Assembly: GCA_035316325.1 (NCBI GenBank)
Contig: DATHJB010000012.1
Coordinates: forward strand, 1 to 49,512
Direction of reading: 5' to 3'
Origin: Acidimicrobiales bacterium
GTDB taxonomy: Bacteria > Actinomycetota > Acidimicrobiia > Acidimicrobiales > VFJN01
DNA: 49,512 bases
Of this stretch, positions 24,654 to 34,884 are shown piece after piece. Every line of letters begins with the position of its first letter. Within the stretch, counting starts at the first letter, position 1. The translations under genes and the position numbers were made by a program. The notes under the pieces are model-generated. The model was not told where the DNA came from, searched no databases, and saw only the letters and a program-made list of their open reading frames with translations.

Positions 24654-26399
24654 TCAGAGCAACTCTGAGGGGACCTCGACGAGCTGGGATCGCACCTGCT
24701 CGGCCAGGCTCTTGGCCTGCGGGTCGGGGCGCACGGACGAGGCGACGCCCTCGCCCAGCAGCCCGACGACCACGAAGTTGAGCGCCCGCAGGTTCGGGAG
24801 CGGGTGGCGCCGCACCTCCAGGTCGGCCGCCTCGGGCACGAGGTCCCGGAAGCGCTCCACGGTGAGCTCGGTGGCCAGCCAGCGGTAGGCGTCGTCGCTG
24901 CGGGCCCAGAGGCCGACGTTGGCGTTGCCGCCCTTGTCGCCCGACCGCCCACCGCACACCACGCCGAGCGGCACTTCCTCCGTGGCTCCCCCGGGCCGCC
25001 ACGGCGGCGGCAGCTCCGCAGCGGCGACCGGCGACCCGCCTACGGTCGTGGTGGTGGTGGTCGGCGCGGGTGGGATCCGCTCCCGGGCGCCGTCGGGCAG
25101 CACCACCGCGTGGTCGACAGCGGCTGCCGGCACCAGCGCCGGCCAGTACACGCCGTACTCGGCGGCGTCGGTGGGCGGCGTCGTGGCGTAGGCCCCGGCG
25201 TAGGAGGCCAGCAGCAGCTCCATGACCGCGTTCGAGAAACGGCGGCCGACCTTGTCGCGGTCGCGGTCCTTCACGGTGATCCGCAGGCTCGACCCGACCC
25301 GGCGGATGTCGGACGTCCCGTACTGATCCCAGCCGCCGAGCGCCTCACCCAGCTGGGCGACGGCCCGGGCGGCCTTGTCGTCCTGGTCGAGCCCGGCGAG
25401 CTCCAGGGTCATCGTGTTGCGCCAGCCGCCGACGTGGTTGAGCGCCACCTTCAGCCGGCCCGACGGCGCCTCGCCGCGCACGCCGTCGATCCGCACCCGG
25501 TCCGGCGTCCCCTGCACCAGGCGGATCGTGTCGAAGCGGGCGACGACGTCGGGGTTGGCGTAGGCCGGCTCGGCGATCTCGTACAGCAGCTGGGCGGTGA
25601 CGGTGCCGACCGTGACCGCGCCGCCGGTGCCGGGCTGCTTGGTGATCACGCTCGACCCGTCGGCCGCCACCTCGGCGACGGGGAACCCGGGCGAACGGTG
25701 ATCGGGCAGCTCCTCGGCGGCGAAGCAGTAGTTGCCGCCGGTGGCCTGCGGGCCGCACTCGATCACGTGGCCGGCCACGACGGCGCCGGCGAGGGCGTCG
25801 AGGTCGGTGGGCGACCAGCCGTGCCACCACGCCGCCGGGCCGACGACCAGCGCCGCGTCGGTCACCCGCGGCGTCACCACCACGTCGGCGTCGGCGGCGA
25901 GCCCGGCGGCGATGCCGAAGCCGCCCAGGTAGGCGTTGGCGGTCACCGGCGTGACGCCGGCGTCGGCCAGGTGCCGGCCGGTGTCGAGGTGGGCCAAGGC
26001 CTCGCCGGCGGCCTGCAGCTCGGCGAGGCGCGGCAGCAGGTCGTCGCCCTCGACCACCGCGATCCGCGGGGCGAGGCCGAGCCGACCCGACAGCTCGTGC
26101 AGCCGGCCGGCGAGCCCGTGGGGGTTGAGGCCGCCGGCGTTGGCCACCACGCGCACGCCCCGGTCGAGGCAGGTGCCGAGTGTCTGCTCCATCTGGCGGA
26201 GGAACGTGGTGGCGTACCCAGCCGTTGGGTCCTTCCGCCGCGCCTTCCACAGGATCAGCATCGTCAGCTCGGCGAGGTAGTCGCCGGTGAGGACGTCGAC
26301 GGGGTCCGGCCCCGCCAGCATCTCGGCCGCGACGGCCACGCGGTCGCCGTAGAAGCCCGAGACGTTGGCGATCCTGACCGGCGACCGCGCCGGCGTCAC
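24654..26399 (-). CDS. AtuA-family (DUF1446) acyclic terpene utilisation protein
   Basis: 581 aa. The N-terminal about 440 residues are the AtuA/DUF1446 domain (IANVSGFYGDRVAVAAEML, later GDYLAELTML and VVANAGGLNPHGLA). The C-terminal about 110 residues are the AtuA-like partner domain (CGGRSGDKGGNANVGLWAR). AtuA is required for citronellol/geraniol degradation in Pseudomonas, where it clusters with geranyl-CoA carboxylase genes; its biochemical role is still unclear. Here it ends an operon with biotin-dependent carboxylase subunits, the same association. GTG start 26397-26399 overlaps the previous stop. A Pro/Thr-rich linker (IPPAPTTTTTTVGG) joins the domains. Confidence 0.88.
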   Translation of the reverse strand: MTPARSPVRIANVSGFYGDRVAVAAEMLAGPDPVDVLTGDYLAELTMLILWKARRKDPTAGYATTFLRQMEQTLGTCLDRGVRVVANAGGLNPHGLAGRLHELSGRLGLAPRIAVVEGDDLLPRLAELQAAGEALAHLDTGRHLADAGVTPVTANAYLGGFGIAAGLAADADVVVTPRVTDAALVVGPAAWWHGWSPTDLDALAGAVVAGHVIECGPQATGGNYCFAAEELPDHRSPGFPVAEVAADGSSVITKQPGTGGAVTVGTVTAQLLYEIAEPAYANPDVVARFDTIRLVQGTPDRVRIDGVRGEAPSGRLKVALNHVGGWRNTMTLELAGLDQDDKAARAVAQLGEALGGWDQYGTSDIRRVGSSLRITVKDRDRDKVGRRFSNAVMELLLASYAGAYATTPPTDAAEYGVYWPALVPAAAVDHAVVLPDGARERIPPAPTTTTTTVGGSPVAAAELPPPWRPGGATEEVPLGVVCGGRSGDKGGNANVGLWARSDDAYRWLATELTVERFRDLVPEAADLEVRRHPLPNLRALNFVVVGLLGEGVASSVRPDPQAKSLAEQVRSQLVEVPSELL

Positions 26400-27169
26400 G
26401 AGAACTGCCCCGGCCGGCGGCCCTGGCCGGGCGGGCCGGCGAAGGCCTGGGCGATCGTGAGCCACGCGGAGGCGACGGGGCCCTCCGCGACGAGCGCCGT
26501 GTCGTCGGGGTGGCGGCGCTGGGTGACGACCAGGCAGAAGTCGAGCAGCGGGCCGCGCACCACGTCGGCCGCGCCCTCGGGCCCGAACTCGTAGCCGCCG
26601 ACCTCGACCCGCACGGGTGCCTCGGGGACCGGCCGTCCGTTGGCCCCGAAGGCGTGGGGCAGCGCCCGCCAGCCGAGGAAGGCGACGTGGCGCAGCCGGG
26701 CGGTCGGCGCCCGGGTGACGCCGAGCGCGTCGGCGACGTCCTGGCCGTGGGCCCAGGTCTCCATCACCCGCGCCGTGACCGACGACGCGACCGTCATGTC
26801 GGGGCCGTACCAGGGCACGCGCACCGACGGCCCGACGTCGAGGGCGACGGCGGCCAGGTGCTCGCCGACGGTCTCGAGCCAGGCGAGCGCCTCGGTCCCG
26901 CCCAGGTGGCGGGACGCGGCCGTGGCCCGGTCGACCAGGCCGTCGACGTCGGCGATCGCCTGGTCACGCTCCGCCCGGAAGGCGTCGGGGTCGACGATCG
27001 CCCGCGTGGCGGCCTCGTCGAACCAGGCCAGGTGGGTCACCTGGTCGAGCACCGACCAACCCGGCGCCGGCGTGGGCGTGCGCCAGCCGTCGTCGTCCAG
27101 CGACCCGACCAGGGTGACCAGGTCGGCCCGCTCCGCCAGGAGGTCGGCGCACAGCTCGTCGAGGTTCAC
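26396..27169 (-). CDS. TIGR03084-family protein (DinB/maleylpyruvate isomerase-like fold)
   Basis: 257 aa. The N-terminal part (DELCADLLAERADLVTLVGS, then PTPAPGWSVLDQVTHLAWFD) is the DinB/MDMPI four-helix fold, with candidate metal-binding His residues in QVTHLAWFD and ETWAHGQDVAD. The family occurs in actinobacteria, typically between acyl-CoA carboxylase and AtuA-like genes, which is exactly its place here. The function is unknown; mycothiol-dependent isomerase-like chemistry has been suggested for the wider superfamily. GTG 27167-27169 overlaps the carboxylase stop, and its stop overlaps the AtuA start. Confidence 0.85.
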   Translation of the reverse strand: MNLDELCADLLAERADLVTLVGSLDDDGWRTPTPAPGWSVLDQVTHLAWFDEAATRAIVDPDAFRAERDQAIADVDGLVDRATAASRHLGGTEALAWLETVGEHLAAVALDVGPSVRVPWYGPDMTVASSVTARVMETWAHGQDVADALGVTRAPTARLRHVAFLGWRALPHAFGANGRPVPEAPVRVEVGGYEFGPEGAADVVRGPLLDFCLVVTQRRHPDDTALVAEGPVASAWLTIAQAFAGPPGQGRRPGQFS

Positions 27170-29072
27170 TCGCCGCCCGCCTCGCCGACCACGACCAGCA
27201 CCTGGCCGCTCTCCACCTGGTCGCCTTCGCCGACCCGCACCTCGTCGACGGTGCCGTCGTGGGTGCTGTGGACGCCGTGCTCCATCTTCATCGCCTCCAG
27301 CACCACCAGCGCCTGGCCGGCGGTCACCCGGTCGCCGGGAGCCACCAGCACCCGCACGACCGCGCCCGGCAGGGGCGCGACCGTCGAGCCGGGCACCGTG
27401 GGCCGCTCGGGGGCCGGGAAGCGCTCGACCTCCTCCCACGTGCTGCCGGTCCCGCCACCGTCGACGTAGGCGGTGCGCCCCACCCGGTGCACGGCGTAGC
27501 GGCGGCGGACGCCCTCGACGGTGAGGTCGACGGCGGCCGTGTCGGCACGCCCCAGCTCGACGCCGACCAGCGGCGCGCCGTCGACCTCGATCTCGATGCC
27601 GCCCCGAGCGCACCGGTAGCCCACGTCGACCTGCTGCCCGCCGGTCGTGAAGGCGACCTGCTGGAGAGCCGTCGGCACGTTGCGCCACCCCGAGGGCAGC
27701 GTCGCCTGCACCGACGACGCGGCGCGCCGGACCGCGTGCCCGGCGAGGGCCGCGGCCACGGCGTGGAGCGGGTCCGGGGCCGCACGCCCGCTCAGCTCGG
27801 CGGGGTCGTGGCGGTCGAGGAAGCCGGTGTCGGTCTGCCCGGCGAGGAACTCGGGGTGGCGCAGCACCCCCACGAGGAGGTCGCGGTTGGTCGGCACGCC
27901 GTGCACCTGGGTCGACGCCAGGGCCTCGGCCAGCCGGTGGACCGCGTCGTCGCGGCGGTCGCCGACCGCGACGACCTTGGCGAGCATCGCGTCGTAGAAG
28001 GTCGACACCGACGACCCGGTCTCGTAGCCGCTGTCGACGCGCACGCCCTCGCCCGCGGGGATCGACAGCCGGGCGATGCGACCGCTCGCCGGCACGAAGC
28101 CCGCCGGCACGTCCTCGGCGTAGAGCCGCGCCTCCACGGCGTGGCCGCGGAGCACGGGCTCGACGTCCAGGCGCTCGCCCCGGGCCACCCGCAGCTGCAG
28201 CTCGACCAGGTCGAGCCCGGTGACCAGCTCGGTCACGGGGTGCTCCACCTGCAGTCGCGTGTTGACCTCCAGGAAGAAGAAGGCGCCCGTCGGGTCGAGC
28301 ACGAACTCGACCGTCCCCGCCCCGACGTAGTCGAGCGCCTTGCCGGCGGCGACCGCCGCGTCGCACAGGGCGGCCCGCAGCTCCGGGTCGACGGCGGGCG
28401 ACGGCGCCTCCTCGATCACCTTCTGGAACCGGCGCTGGATCGAGCACTCGCGCTCGAAGAGGTGCACGACGTTGCCGTGCCGGTCGCCGAAGATCTGCAC
28501 CTCGACGTGCCGCGGGCGCTCGACGTAGCGCTCGAGGAACACCGTCCCGTCGCCGAACGCGGCCGCGGCCTCCCGTTCGGCCGACGCCCGCGCCTCGGCC
28601 AGCTCGGAAGGGTCGCGCACGATGCGCATCCCCCGCCCGCCCCCGCCGAAGGCCGCTTTGACCAGCAGCGGGAACCCGTCGGACGGCAGCACCGGCACGC
28701 CGGCGTCGGCCATGAGCTGCTTGGCGGCGATCTTCGAGCCCATCGCCTCGATCGCCTCGGGCGACGGCCCCACGAACACCAGCCCGGCGTCCGCGCAGGC
28801 CCGGGCGAACGCCGCGTTCTCGGAGAGGAAGCCGTAGCCCGGGTGCACCGCGTCGGCTCCCGTGGCCGCCGCGGCGGCGAGGATCCGCTCGACGTCGAGG
28901 TAGGTCTCCTGGGCCGTGCTGCCGGGCAGTCGGACGGCCTCGTCGGCCTCGTGGGCGTGGGGCGCGTCGGTGTCGGGGTCCGAGTGGACGGCGACGGTGG
29001 CGATGCCCATGGCGCGGGCGGTGCGGAACACCCGCCGGGCGATCTCCCCGCGGTTGGCGACGAGGAGCTTCC

Positions 29073-29076
<4 letters not shown>
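27166..29076 (-). CDS. Acyl-CoA carboxylase alpha subunit (biotin carboxylase plus biotin carrier domain)
   Basis: 636 aa. The biotin carboxylase part (1-about 440) starts KLLVANRGEIARRVFRTAR and carries the ATP-grasp loop KAAFGGGGRGMR and EVNTRLQVEHPVTE. The biotin carrier domain at the C-terminus has EAMKMEH with biotinyl Lys597, 39 residues from the end as expected. It carboxylates its own biotin with ATP and bicarbonate. Its partner is the carboxyltransferase encoded immediately upstream (GTGA overlap at 29073-29076). Whether the acyl substrate is 3-methylcrotonyl-, geranyl- or another acyl-CoA is decided by the partner, not by this subunit. Confidence 0.95.
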
Positions 29077-30677
<1,601 letters not shown>

Positions 30678-30685
30678 CGGCAGCT

Positions 30686-30721
30686 ATGTTATTCACCAAT
30701 AACGTTATTGGCCAACAACAT
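30686..30721. promoter_or_regulatory. 36-bp palindromic operator between carboxylase operon and TetR gene
   Basis: The core CCAATAACGTTATTGG (30696-30711) is a perfect 16-bp palindrome. Extending to 36 bp (ATGTT outer arm left, AACAT right) gives 18-base half-sites with only three mismatches. It is strikingly AT-rich for this genome and fills most of the 63-bp divergent gap, so it very probably overlaps both promoters and is bound by the adjacent TetR protein. Unrelated in sequence to the CCATAGT motif. Confidence 0.8.
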
Positions 30722-30740
30722 CCTCCCGAGGTACTCGCTC

Positions 30741-31310
30741 ATGCCCCCGACACCCCGTGGACAGCAGCGGCGGGAGCGGATCCTCGAGGCGGCCGCCGAC
30801 CTCGTCGCCACCCGGGGTTTCCACTCCGTCGGCGTGGCCGACATCGGCGCCGCGGCCGGCGTCAGCGGGGCCGCCCTCTACCGCCACTTCGGGAACAAGA
30901 CGGAGCTGCTCGTCGCGCTCTTCGACCGGGTCGTCGACGAGCTGCTGGCCGCGGCGCACCGGGCCACTGCCGCCGGTGTCGGGCCGCTCGACACGCTGGA
31001 GACGCTGGTGGCGGGCCACGTCGAGTTCGCGCTCCGCGACCGCTCGGTGCTGGCCGTCTACGGCCAGGAGGCCCACAACCTGCTCGCCGACGACCGTCGC
31101 CGGCTGCGCCGCAAGCAACGCCAGTACGTCGAGCTGTGGCGGGCGCAACTCGAGGCCCTCCAGCCGGGGCTGCCGAAGGCGCGGGCCCTCGTGCGCGTCG
31201 AGGCCGTGTTCGGCCTCCTCAACTCGGTGCCGAACCTGTCCCGCTCGGTCCCCGACGACTCGCTGCGGGACGAGCTGTGCCGCATGGCCCTCGCCGCCCT
31301 CGCCACCTAG
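30741..31310 (+). CDS. TetR-family transcriptional regulator of the carboxylase/AtuA operon
   Basis: 189 aa from the ATG at 30741. The helix-turn-helix is residues about 10-58 (RERILEAAADLVATRGFHSV, then DIGAAAGVSGAALYRHFGNK). The C-terminal ligand domain contains YGQEAHNLLADDRR, which resembles regulators of short-chain and branched acyl-CoA catabolism. It is divergent from the carboxylase operon, with a 36-bp palindrome between. I infer autoregulation and repression of the operon, relieved by an acyl-CoA. It ends 6 bp before operator Op4. Confidence 0.88.
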   Translation: MPPTPRGQQRRERILEAAADLVATRGFHSVGVADIGAAAGVSGAALYRHFGNKTELLVALFDRVVDELLAAAHRATAAGVGPLDTLETLVAGHVEFALRDRSVLAVYGQEAHNLLADDRRRLRRKQRQYVELWRAQLEALQPGLPKARALVRVEAVFGLLNSVPNLSRSVPDDSLRDELCRMALAALAT

Positions 31311-31316
31311 AGTCCG

Positions 31317-31334
31317 CCATAGTCACGGCTATGG
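31317..31334. promoter_or_regulatory. Operator Op4, 18-bp palindrome before the ligase-methyltransferase gene
   Basis: CCATAGTCACGGCTATGG: 6-bp perfect arms, same total length as Op1 and Op2. It is 19 bp upstream of the ATG at 31354, so a bound protein would block transcription initiation. The TetR gene just upstream ends at 31310, so the ligase gene has a separate promoter here. Confidence 0.72.
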
Positions 31335-31353
31335 GGCTCGACGAGGGGGCAGC

Positions 31354-33561
31354 ATGAACGGCAGCGACGGAGAGCCCCGCACGATCCCCGAGGCGCTGGC
31401 CCGCGCCGCGGCGCGGTGGCCCGATCAGGAGGCGGTCGTCGGCGACGATGGGCGCTGGACCTACGCCGACCTGCTGGCCCGCTCGCAGGAGGTGGGCCGG
31501 GCGCTGATGGCCAGTGGGGTCGAGCCGGGCGACCGGGTCGCGCTGTGGGCGCCGAACGGCCAGCTGTGGATCGCGGCGTCGTTCGGCGTGTACCTCGCCG
31601 GGGCCGTGCTGGTGCCGCTGAACAGCCGCTACAAGGGCACCGAGGCGTCCCACGTGCTGCGGACCTCGGAGGCCCGGCTGCTCGTCAGCGTGACCGACGT
31701 GGTGGGCCGTGACCCGCTCGCGGAGCTCGACGCGGTCGCCGGCGCCGACGGCCCCACGGTGGGCGGCGAGCGGGTCGTGCTCACGGGGCCGACCCCGCCG
31801 GGGGCCACCTCGTGGGCGGCGTTCCTGGCCCGCGGCGACGCCGTGTCCTCCGCCGAGCTGGCGGCGCGGTCGGCGGCGGTCGGCCCCGACGACCCCAGCG
31901 ACATCATCTTCACCTCCGGCACCACGGGCGCGGCGAAGGGCGTCGTCCTGGGCCACGGCGCCAGCGTCCGGACGTACCTGGTGTGGTCCGACAAGGTCGG
32001 TCTCCGCAGCGACGACCGGTACCTGATGGTGTACCCGTTCTCCCACACCGCCGGGTTGAAGTCGTGCGTGCTCGCCTCCGTGCTCACCGGCGCCACGATG
32101 GTGCCGCACCCGGTGTTCGATCCGACCGCCGTGATGCAGCGGGTGGTCGACGAGCACGTCACGATGCTCCCCGGGCCGCCGACGGTCTTCCAGGCCATCC
32201 TCGACGCCCCCGACCGGCCGGCGTTCGACCTGTCGTCGCTGCGGCTGTCGGTCACGGGGGCCGCGGTCGTGCCCGTGACGGTGGTCGAGCGGATGCGGTC
32301 GGAGCTGCGGTTCGAGAAGGTCGTGACCGGCTACGGGCTCACCGAGACCACCGGCACCGTCAGCATGTGCCACCACGACGACCCGCCCGACGTCGTGGCG
32401 CGCACCGTCGGCAAGCCCCTGCCGGGCGTCGAGGTCCGGGTGGTCGACCCCGACGGTGTGGTCCTCGACTCGGGCGAGCCCGGGGAGATCCAGGTACGGG
32501 GGTTCAACGTGATGCAGGGGTACTTCCGCGCCCCCGAGGCCACCGCGGCGGCGATCGACCCGGACGGCTGGCTGGCCACCGGCGACGTCGGCCTCCTCGA
32601 CGACCAGGGCAACATCCGCATCACCGACCGGCTGAAGGACATGTTCATCGTCGGCGGCTTCAACGCCTACCCCGCCGAGATCGAGGCCCAGCTCCTACGC
32701 CACCCCGACATCGCCCAGGCCGCCGTCGTCGGCATCCCCGACGACCGCCTCGGCGAGGTCGGAGCCGCCTTCGTCATCCCCACCCGGGGCCACGAGGTGC
32801 ACCCCGACGAGATCGTCGCCTGGTGCAGGGAGCACATGGCCAGCTTCAAGGTGCCCCGCCACGTCCACCCGGTCGACGCCTTCCCTCTCAACGCCTCCGG
32901 CAAGGTCGTGAAGACCGACCTCCGCACCCACCACCCGTTCGGTGGCCGGCAGCCGACCAGCCACGAACGGATGACGGGACGGCCCTGGGATGCGTCGTAC
33001 CACGACGGCCCGGCGCCCTGGGACGTCGGCCACCCGCAGCCGGCGGTTGTGCGCCTGGCATCCGCAGGCGGGTTCGCCGGAGCGGTGCTCGACGCGGGCT
33101 GCGGGACCGGCGAGAACGCTCTTCACGTCGCGTCGCTGGGATTGCCGGTTCTGGGCGTCGACGTGGCCGAGACGGCACTGGCGATCGCCCGGGAGAAGGC
33201 CGCCGACCGTGGGATCGAGGCCGAGTTCGCGGTGGCTGACGGGCTCCACCTGGAGCGCTTGGGGCGCAGGTTCGAGACGGTGTTGGACTGCGGGCTGTTC
33301 CACACCTTCGACGGCGACGAGCGACCGGGATACGTGGCGAGCCTGGCGTCGGTGACCGAGCACGGTGGAACCCTGTACGTGCTGTGCTTCAGCGACGACG
33401 GTCCCGACACCGGCCCGCACCCCGTCAGTCGGGACGAGCTGAGAGCGGCGTTCAACCCCGGCGATGGATGGCACGTCGCCGCCGTCGAACCGGACCGGCT
33501 GCAGACGAGGTTCCACGACGACGGCGCACCGGCCTGGTTCGCGACGATCGAACGGATCTAG
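31354..33561 (+). CDS. Acyl-CoA ligase fused in frame to a class I SAM-dependent methyltransferase
   Basis: 735 aa. Residues 1-about 530 are a FadD3-like ligase: FTSGTTGAAKG (186-196), YGLTETTG, GGFNAYPAEIE and catalytic Lys517 in NASGKVVK. From Met540 (MTGRPWDASY) the sequence is a complete small methyltransferase with SAM motif DAGCGTGEN (580-588), VLDCGLFHTFDGDER and a C-terminus reading DGAPAWFATIERI. Free-standing members of that methyltransferase family start exactly at such a Met. There is no stop or frameshift between the halves. The start ATG 31354 has GAGGGGG upstream, and Op4 is 19 bp before it. Either a true bifunctional enzyme or two genes joined by loss of the ligase stop. Confidence 0.88.
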   Translation: MNGSDGEPRTIPEALARAAARWPDQEAVVGDDGRWTYADLLARSQEVGRALMASGVEPGDRVALWAPNGQLWIAASFGVYLAGAVLVPLNSRYKGTEASHVLRTSEARLLVSVTDVVGRDPLAELDAVAGADGPTVGGERVVLTGPTPPGATSWAAFLARGDAVSSAELAARSAAVGPDDPSDIIFTSGTTGAAKGVVLGHGASVRTYLVWSDKVGLRSDDRYLMVYPFSHTAGLKSCVLASVLTGATMVPHPVFDPTAVMQRVVDEHVTMLPGPPTVFQAILDAPDRPAFDLSSLRLSVTGAAVVPVTVVERMRSELRFEKVVTGYGLTETTGTVSMCHHDDPPDVVARTVGKPLPGVEVRVVDPDGVVLDSGEPGEIQVRGFNVMQGYFRAPEATAAAIDPDGWLATGDVGLLDDQGNIRITDRLKDMFIVGGFNAYPAEIEAQLLRHPDIAQAAVVGIPDDRLGEVGAAFVIPTRGHEVHPDEIVAWCREHMASFKVPRHVHPVDAFPLNASGKVVKTDLRTHHPFGGRQPTSHERMTGRPWDASYHDGPAPWDVGHPQPAVVRLASAGGFAGAVLDAGCGTGENALHVASLGLPVLGVDVAETALAIAREKAADRGIEAEFAVADGLHLERLGRRFETVLDCGLFHTFDGDERPGYVASLASVTEHGGTLYVLCFSDDGPDTGPHPVSRDELRAAFNPGDGWHVAAVEPDRLQTRFHDDGAPAWFATIERI

Positions 33562-33737
33562 GCCGAGGGCCGGGTCGGCTCGGTCGGCCCGGTGGGCCCG
33601 GTGGGCGATCCCGGCTTCGCCGCAACGATGTCGACGTGGTCGACCGCCGGAGCCGCGGTGAACAGCTCCGACGCCGTGGCTCTCATCGCCTCACCGGCCG
33701 CGGGCTTGGCTTCGAAATGGACCAGTACACCAACCAT
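33558..33737 (-). pseudogene. Internally deleted antibiotic-biosynthesis-monooxygenase-like (quinol monooxygenase) remnant
   Basis: A 59-codon frame from the ATG at 33735-33737 with GAGAGAGGA 8 bases upstream. The N-terminus MVGVLVHFEAKP and the segment ASELFTAAPAVDHVDIVAAK match the first and last parts of small dimeric monooxygenases of about 95-100 aa. The middle of about 50 residues, with the conserved core strands and Trp/Phe region, is missing. A Pro/Thr/Gly repeat tail (GPTGPTEPTRPSA) is appended. The frame is intact, so translation is possible, but the fold should not form. The stop overlaps the end of the convergent fusion gene. It is 59 bp downstream of the DHFR-like gene on the same strand. 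Confidence 0.6.
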
Positions 33738-33796
33738 CGAACGAATCCTCTCTCCAGTGATCGCTACGGAACTTCGGCACTTCGACCCGGTCGCCG

Positions 33797-34375
33797 CTAG
33801 GTGTCCCGGACGACCTCGTAGGTGAGGGAGGCGAGGCCGTCACCGATGGTCCCGGTGTGGAGGAGACGCAGGGTCTTCTTGTCGCCGGTCTCGCCGAAGA
33901 GGCGCTCGCCGTCGCCGAGCACGACCGGGAAGACGACCAGCCGCAACTCGTCGACCAGGTCGTGGTCGATCAGCGTGCGCCCGAGCTGGTAGCTGGCGTA
34001 GACGACGATCTCCCCGTCGAGCTCCTGCTTGAGCTTCGAGACCTCGGCCACCACGTCACCCTCGAGCACCGTGGACCTCGTCCAGCGGGGCTCCACGAGA
34101 GTGGACGACACGACGTACTTGGGCAGGCTGTTCAACCTGTCCGCCCACTCGCCACCCCGGGACGACCACCGCGTTCCGAACCACTCGTCGCTGCGCCGAC
34201 CCAGCAGGAGGGCCTCGGTGCGCTGCGCCTCCTCGAACTCGACCTCGGCCCACGCTTCGAGGTCCTTGCCCCCGAACTGGCCGAACCAGCCGCCGTGCCT
34301 GAAGCCCTCTTCACCGTCCGGGTCCTGGACGACTCCGTCGAGCGAGACGTTCGTGCTGATCACGATCTTTCCCAT
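33797..34375 (-). CDS. RibD C-terminal/dihydrofolate reductase-like family protein
   Basis: 192 aa. The start MGKIVISTNVSLDGVVQDPD and the segment ALLLGRRSDEWFG, then EIVVYASYQLGRTLIDHDLV and LRLVVFPVVLGDGERLF (quoted as short pieces), are typical of the YyaP/YwjB-like RibD_C group that shares the DHFR fold and binds NADPH. The physiological reaction of this group is mostly unknown. ATG at 34373-34375 with AGGAG 8 bases upstream. It may be co-transcribed with the monooxygenase remnant. Confidence 0.87.
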   Translation of the reverse strand: MGKIVISTNVSLDGVVQDPDGEEGFRHGGWFGQFGGKDLEAWAEVEFEEAQRTEALLLGRRSDEWFGTRWSSRGGEWADRLNSLPKYVVSSTLVEPRWTRSTVLEGDVVAEVSKLKQELDGEIVVYASYQLGRTLIDHDLVDELRLVVFPVVLGDGERLFGETGDKKTLRLLHTGTIGDGLASLTYEVVRDT

Positions 34376-34621
34376 GCCGGTTCTCCTCCGTTGGCGTTGT
34401 CAGCTACGGAGGTAGACACCGCGCCCTCGGGAAAGTGGGCGCCACCACCCGCCCAGTTCTGGAGCCCTCGCCATCACGGGCCGCGGGCTACGTAGGTCGA
34501 TCCTCGTCACCCCGGACCACGCCGGCGACACCCCCAGCCGATGACGTCGCTCGACCTAAGCCGGTCAACCCTCCGAGGCCGTGAGCTGGGCGTTCGGCCT
34601 GCTAGAAGGGTCTCGACAGGG
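34376..34621. other. Intergenic region without recognisable gene
   Basis: 246 bp between the DHFR-like gene start and the 3' end of tRNA-Arg. It should contain the DHFR-like promoter. I see no coding potential, repeat or RNA signature. Confidence 0.5.
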
Positions 34622-34695
34622 CGCCCCCGGTAGGACTCGAACCCACGACATGCTGCTTAGAAGGCAGCCGCTCTATCCATCTGAGCTACGAGGGC
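34622..34695 (-). tRNA. tRNA-Arg (anticodon TCT)
   Basis: A complete cloverleaf reads on the minus strand. Acceptor GCCCTCG pairs with CGGGGGC. The D arm is TAGCTCAGATGGATAGAGC, anticodon stem GCTGC/GCAGC encloses loop CTTCTAA (anticodon TCT), and the T arm carries GGTTCGAGTCC. CCA is not encoded. A possible -10 box TACGGT lies at 34709-34714. TCT reads AGA/AGG codons, rare in DNA this GC-rich. Confidence 0.95.
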
Positions 34696-34801
34696 GTGTA
34701 GCGCACCCACCGTAGCGGTACGTCGTCGCGCTCTGGGTACCGCGGTGGCCGCTACCGGCTGGTCGGCCGTCGGGGGTGGTCAGCTAAGGTGATCCGTTCT
34801 T

Positions 34802-34879
34802 GGTGGCCGTAGCTCAGGTGGTTAGAGCGCCAGGTTGTGGCCCTGGAGGTCGGGGGTTCAAGTCCCCTCGGTCACCCCA
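34802..34879 (+). tRNA. tRNA-His (anticodon GTG)
   Basis: Acceptor GTGGCCG (34803-34809) pairs with CGGTCAC (34869-34875). The extra G at 34802 faces C at 34876, the G-1:C73 pair diagnostic of bacterial tRNA-His. The anticodon arm CCAGG/CCTGG encloses TTGTGGC (anticodon GTG), the T arm is GGGGGTTCAAGTCCCC, and CCA is encoded at 34877-34879. The convergent LuxR-STAND gene ends only 5 bp away. Confidence 0.96.
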
Positions 34880-34884
34880 CCAGC

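Noticed and set aside
31354-33561. Frameshift or missed stop between ligase and methyltransferase
   Set aside because: The frame is continuous and codon use is coding-like throughout; kept as a fusion, with sequencing error noted only as an alternative.
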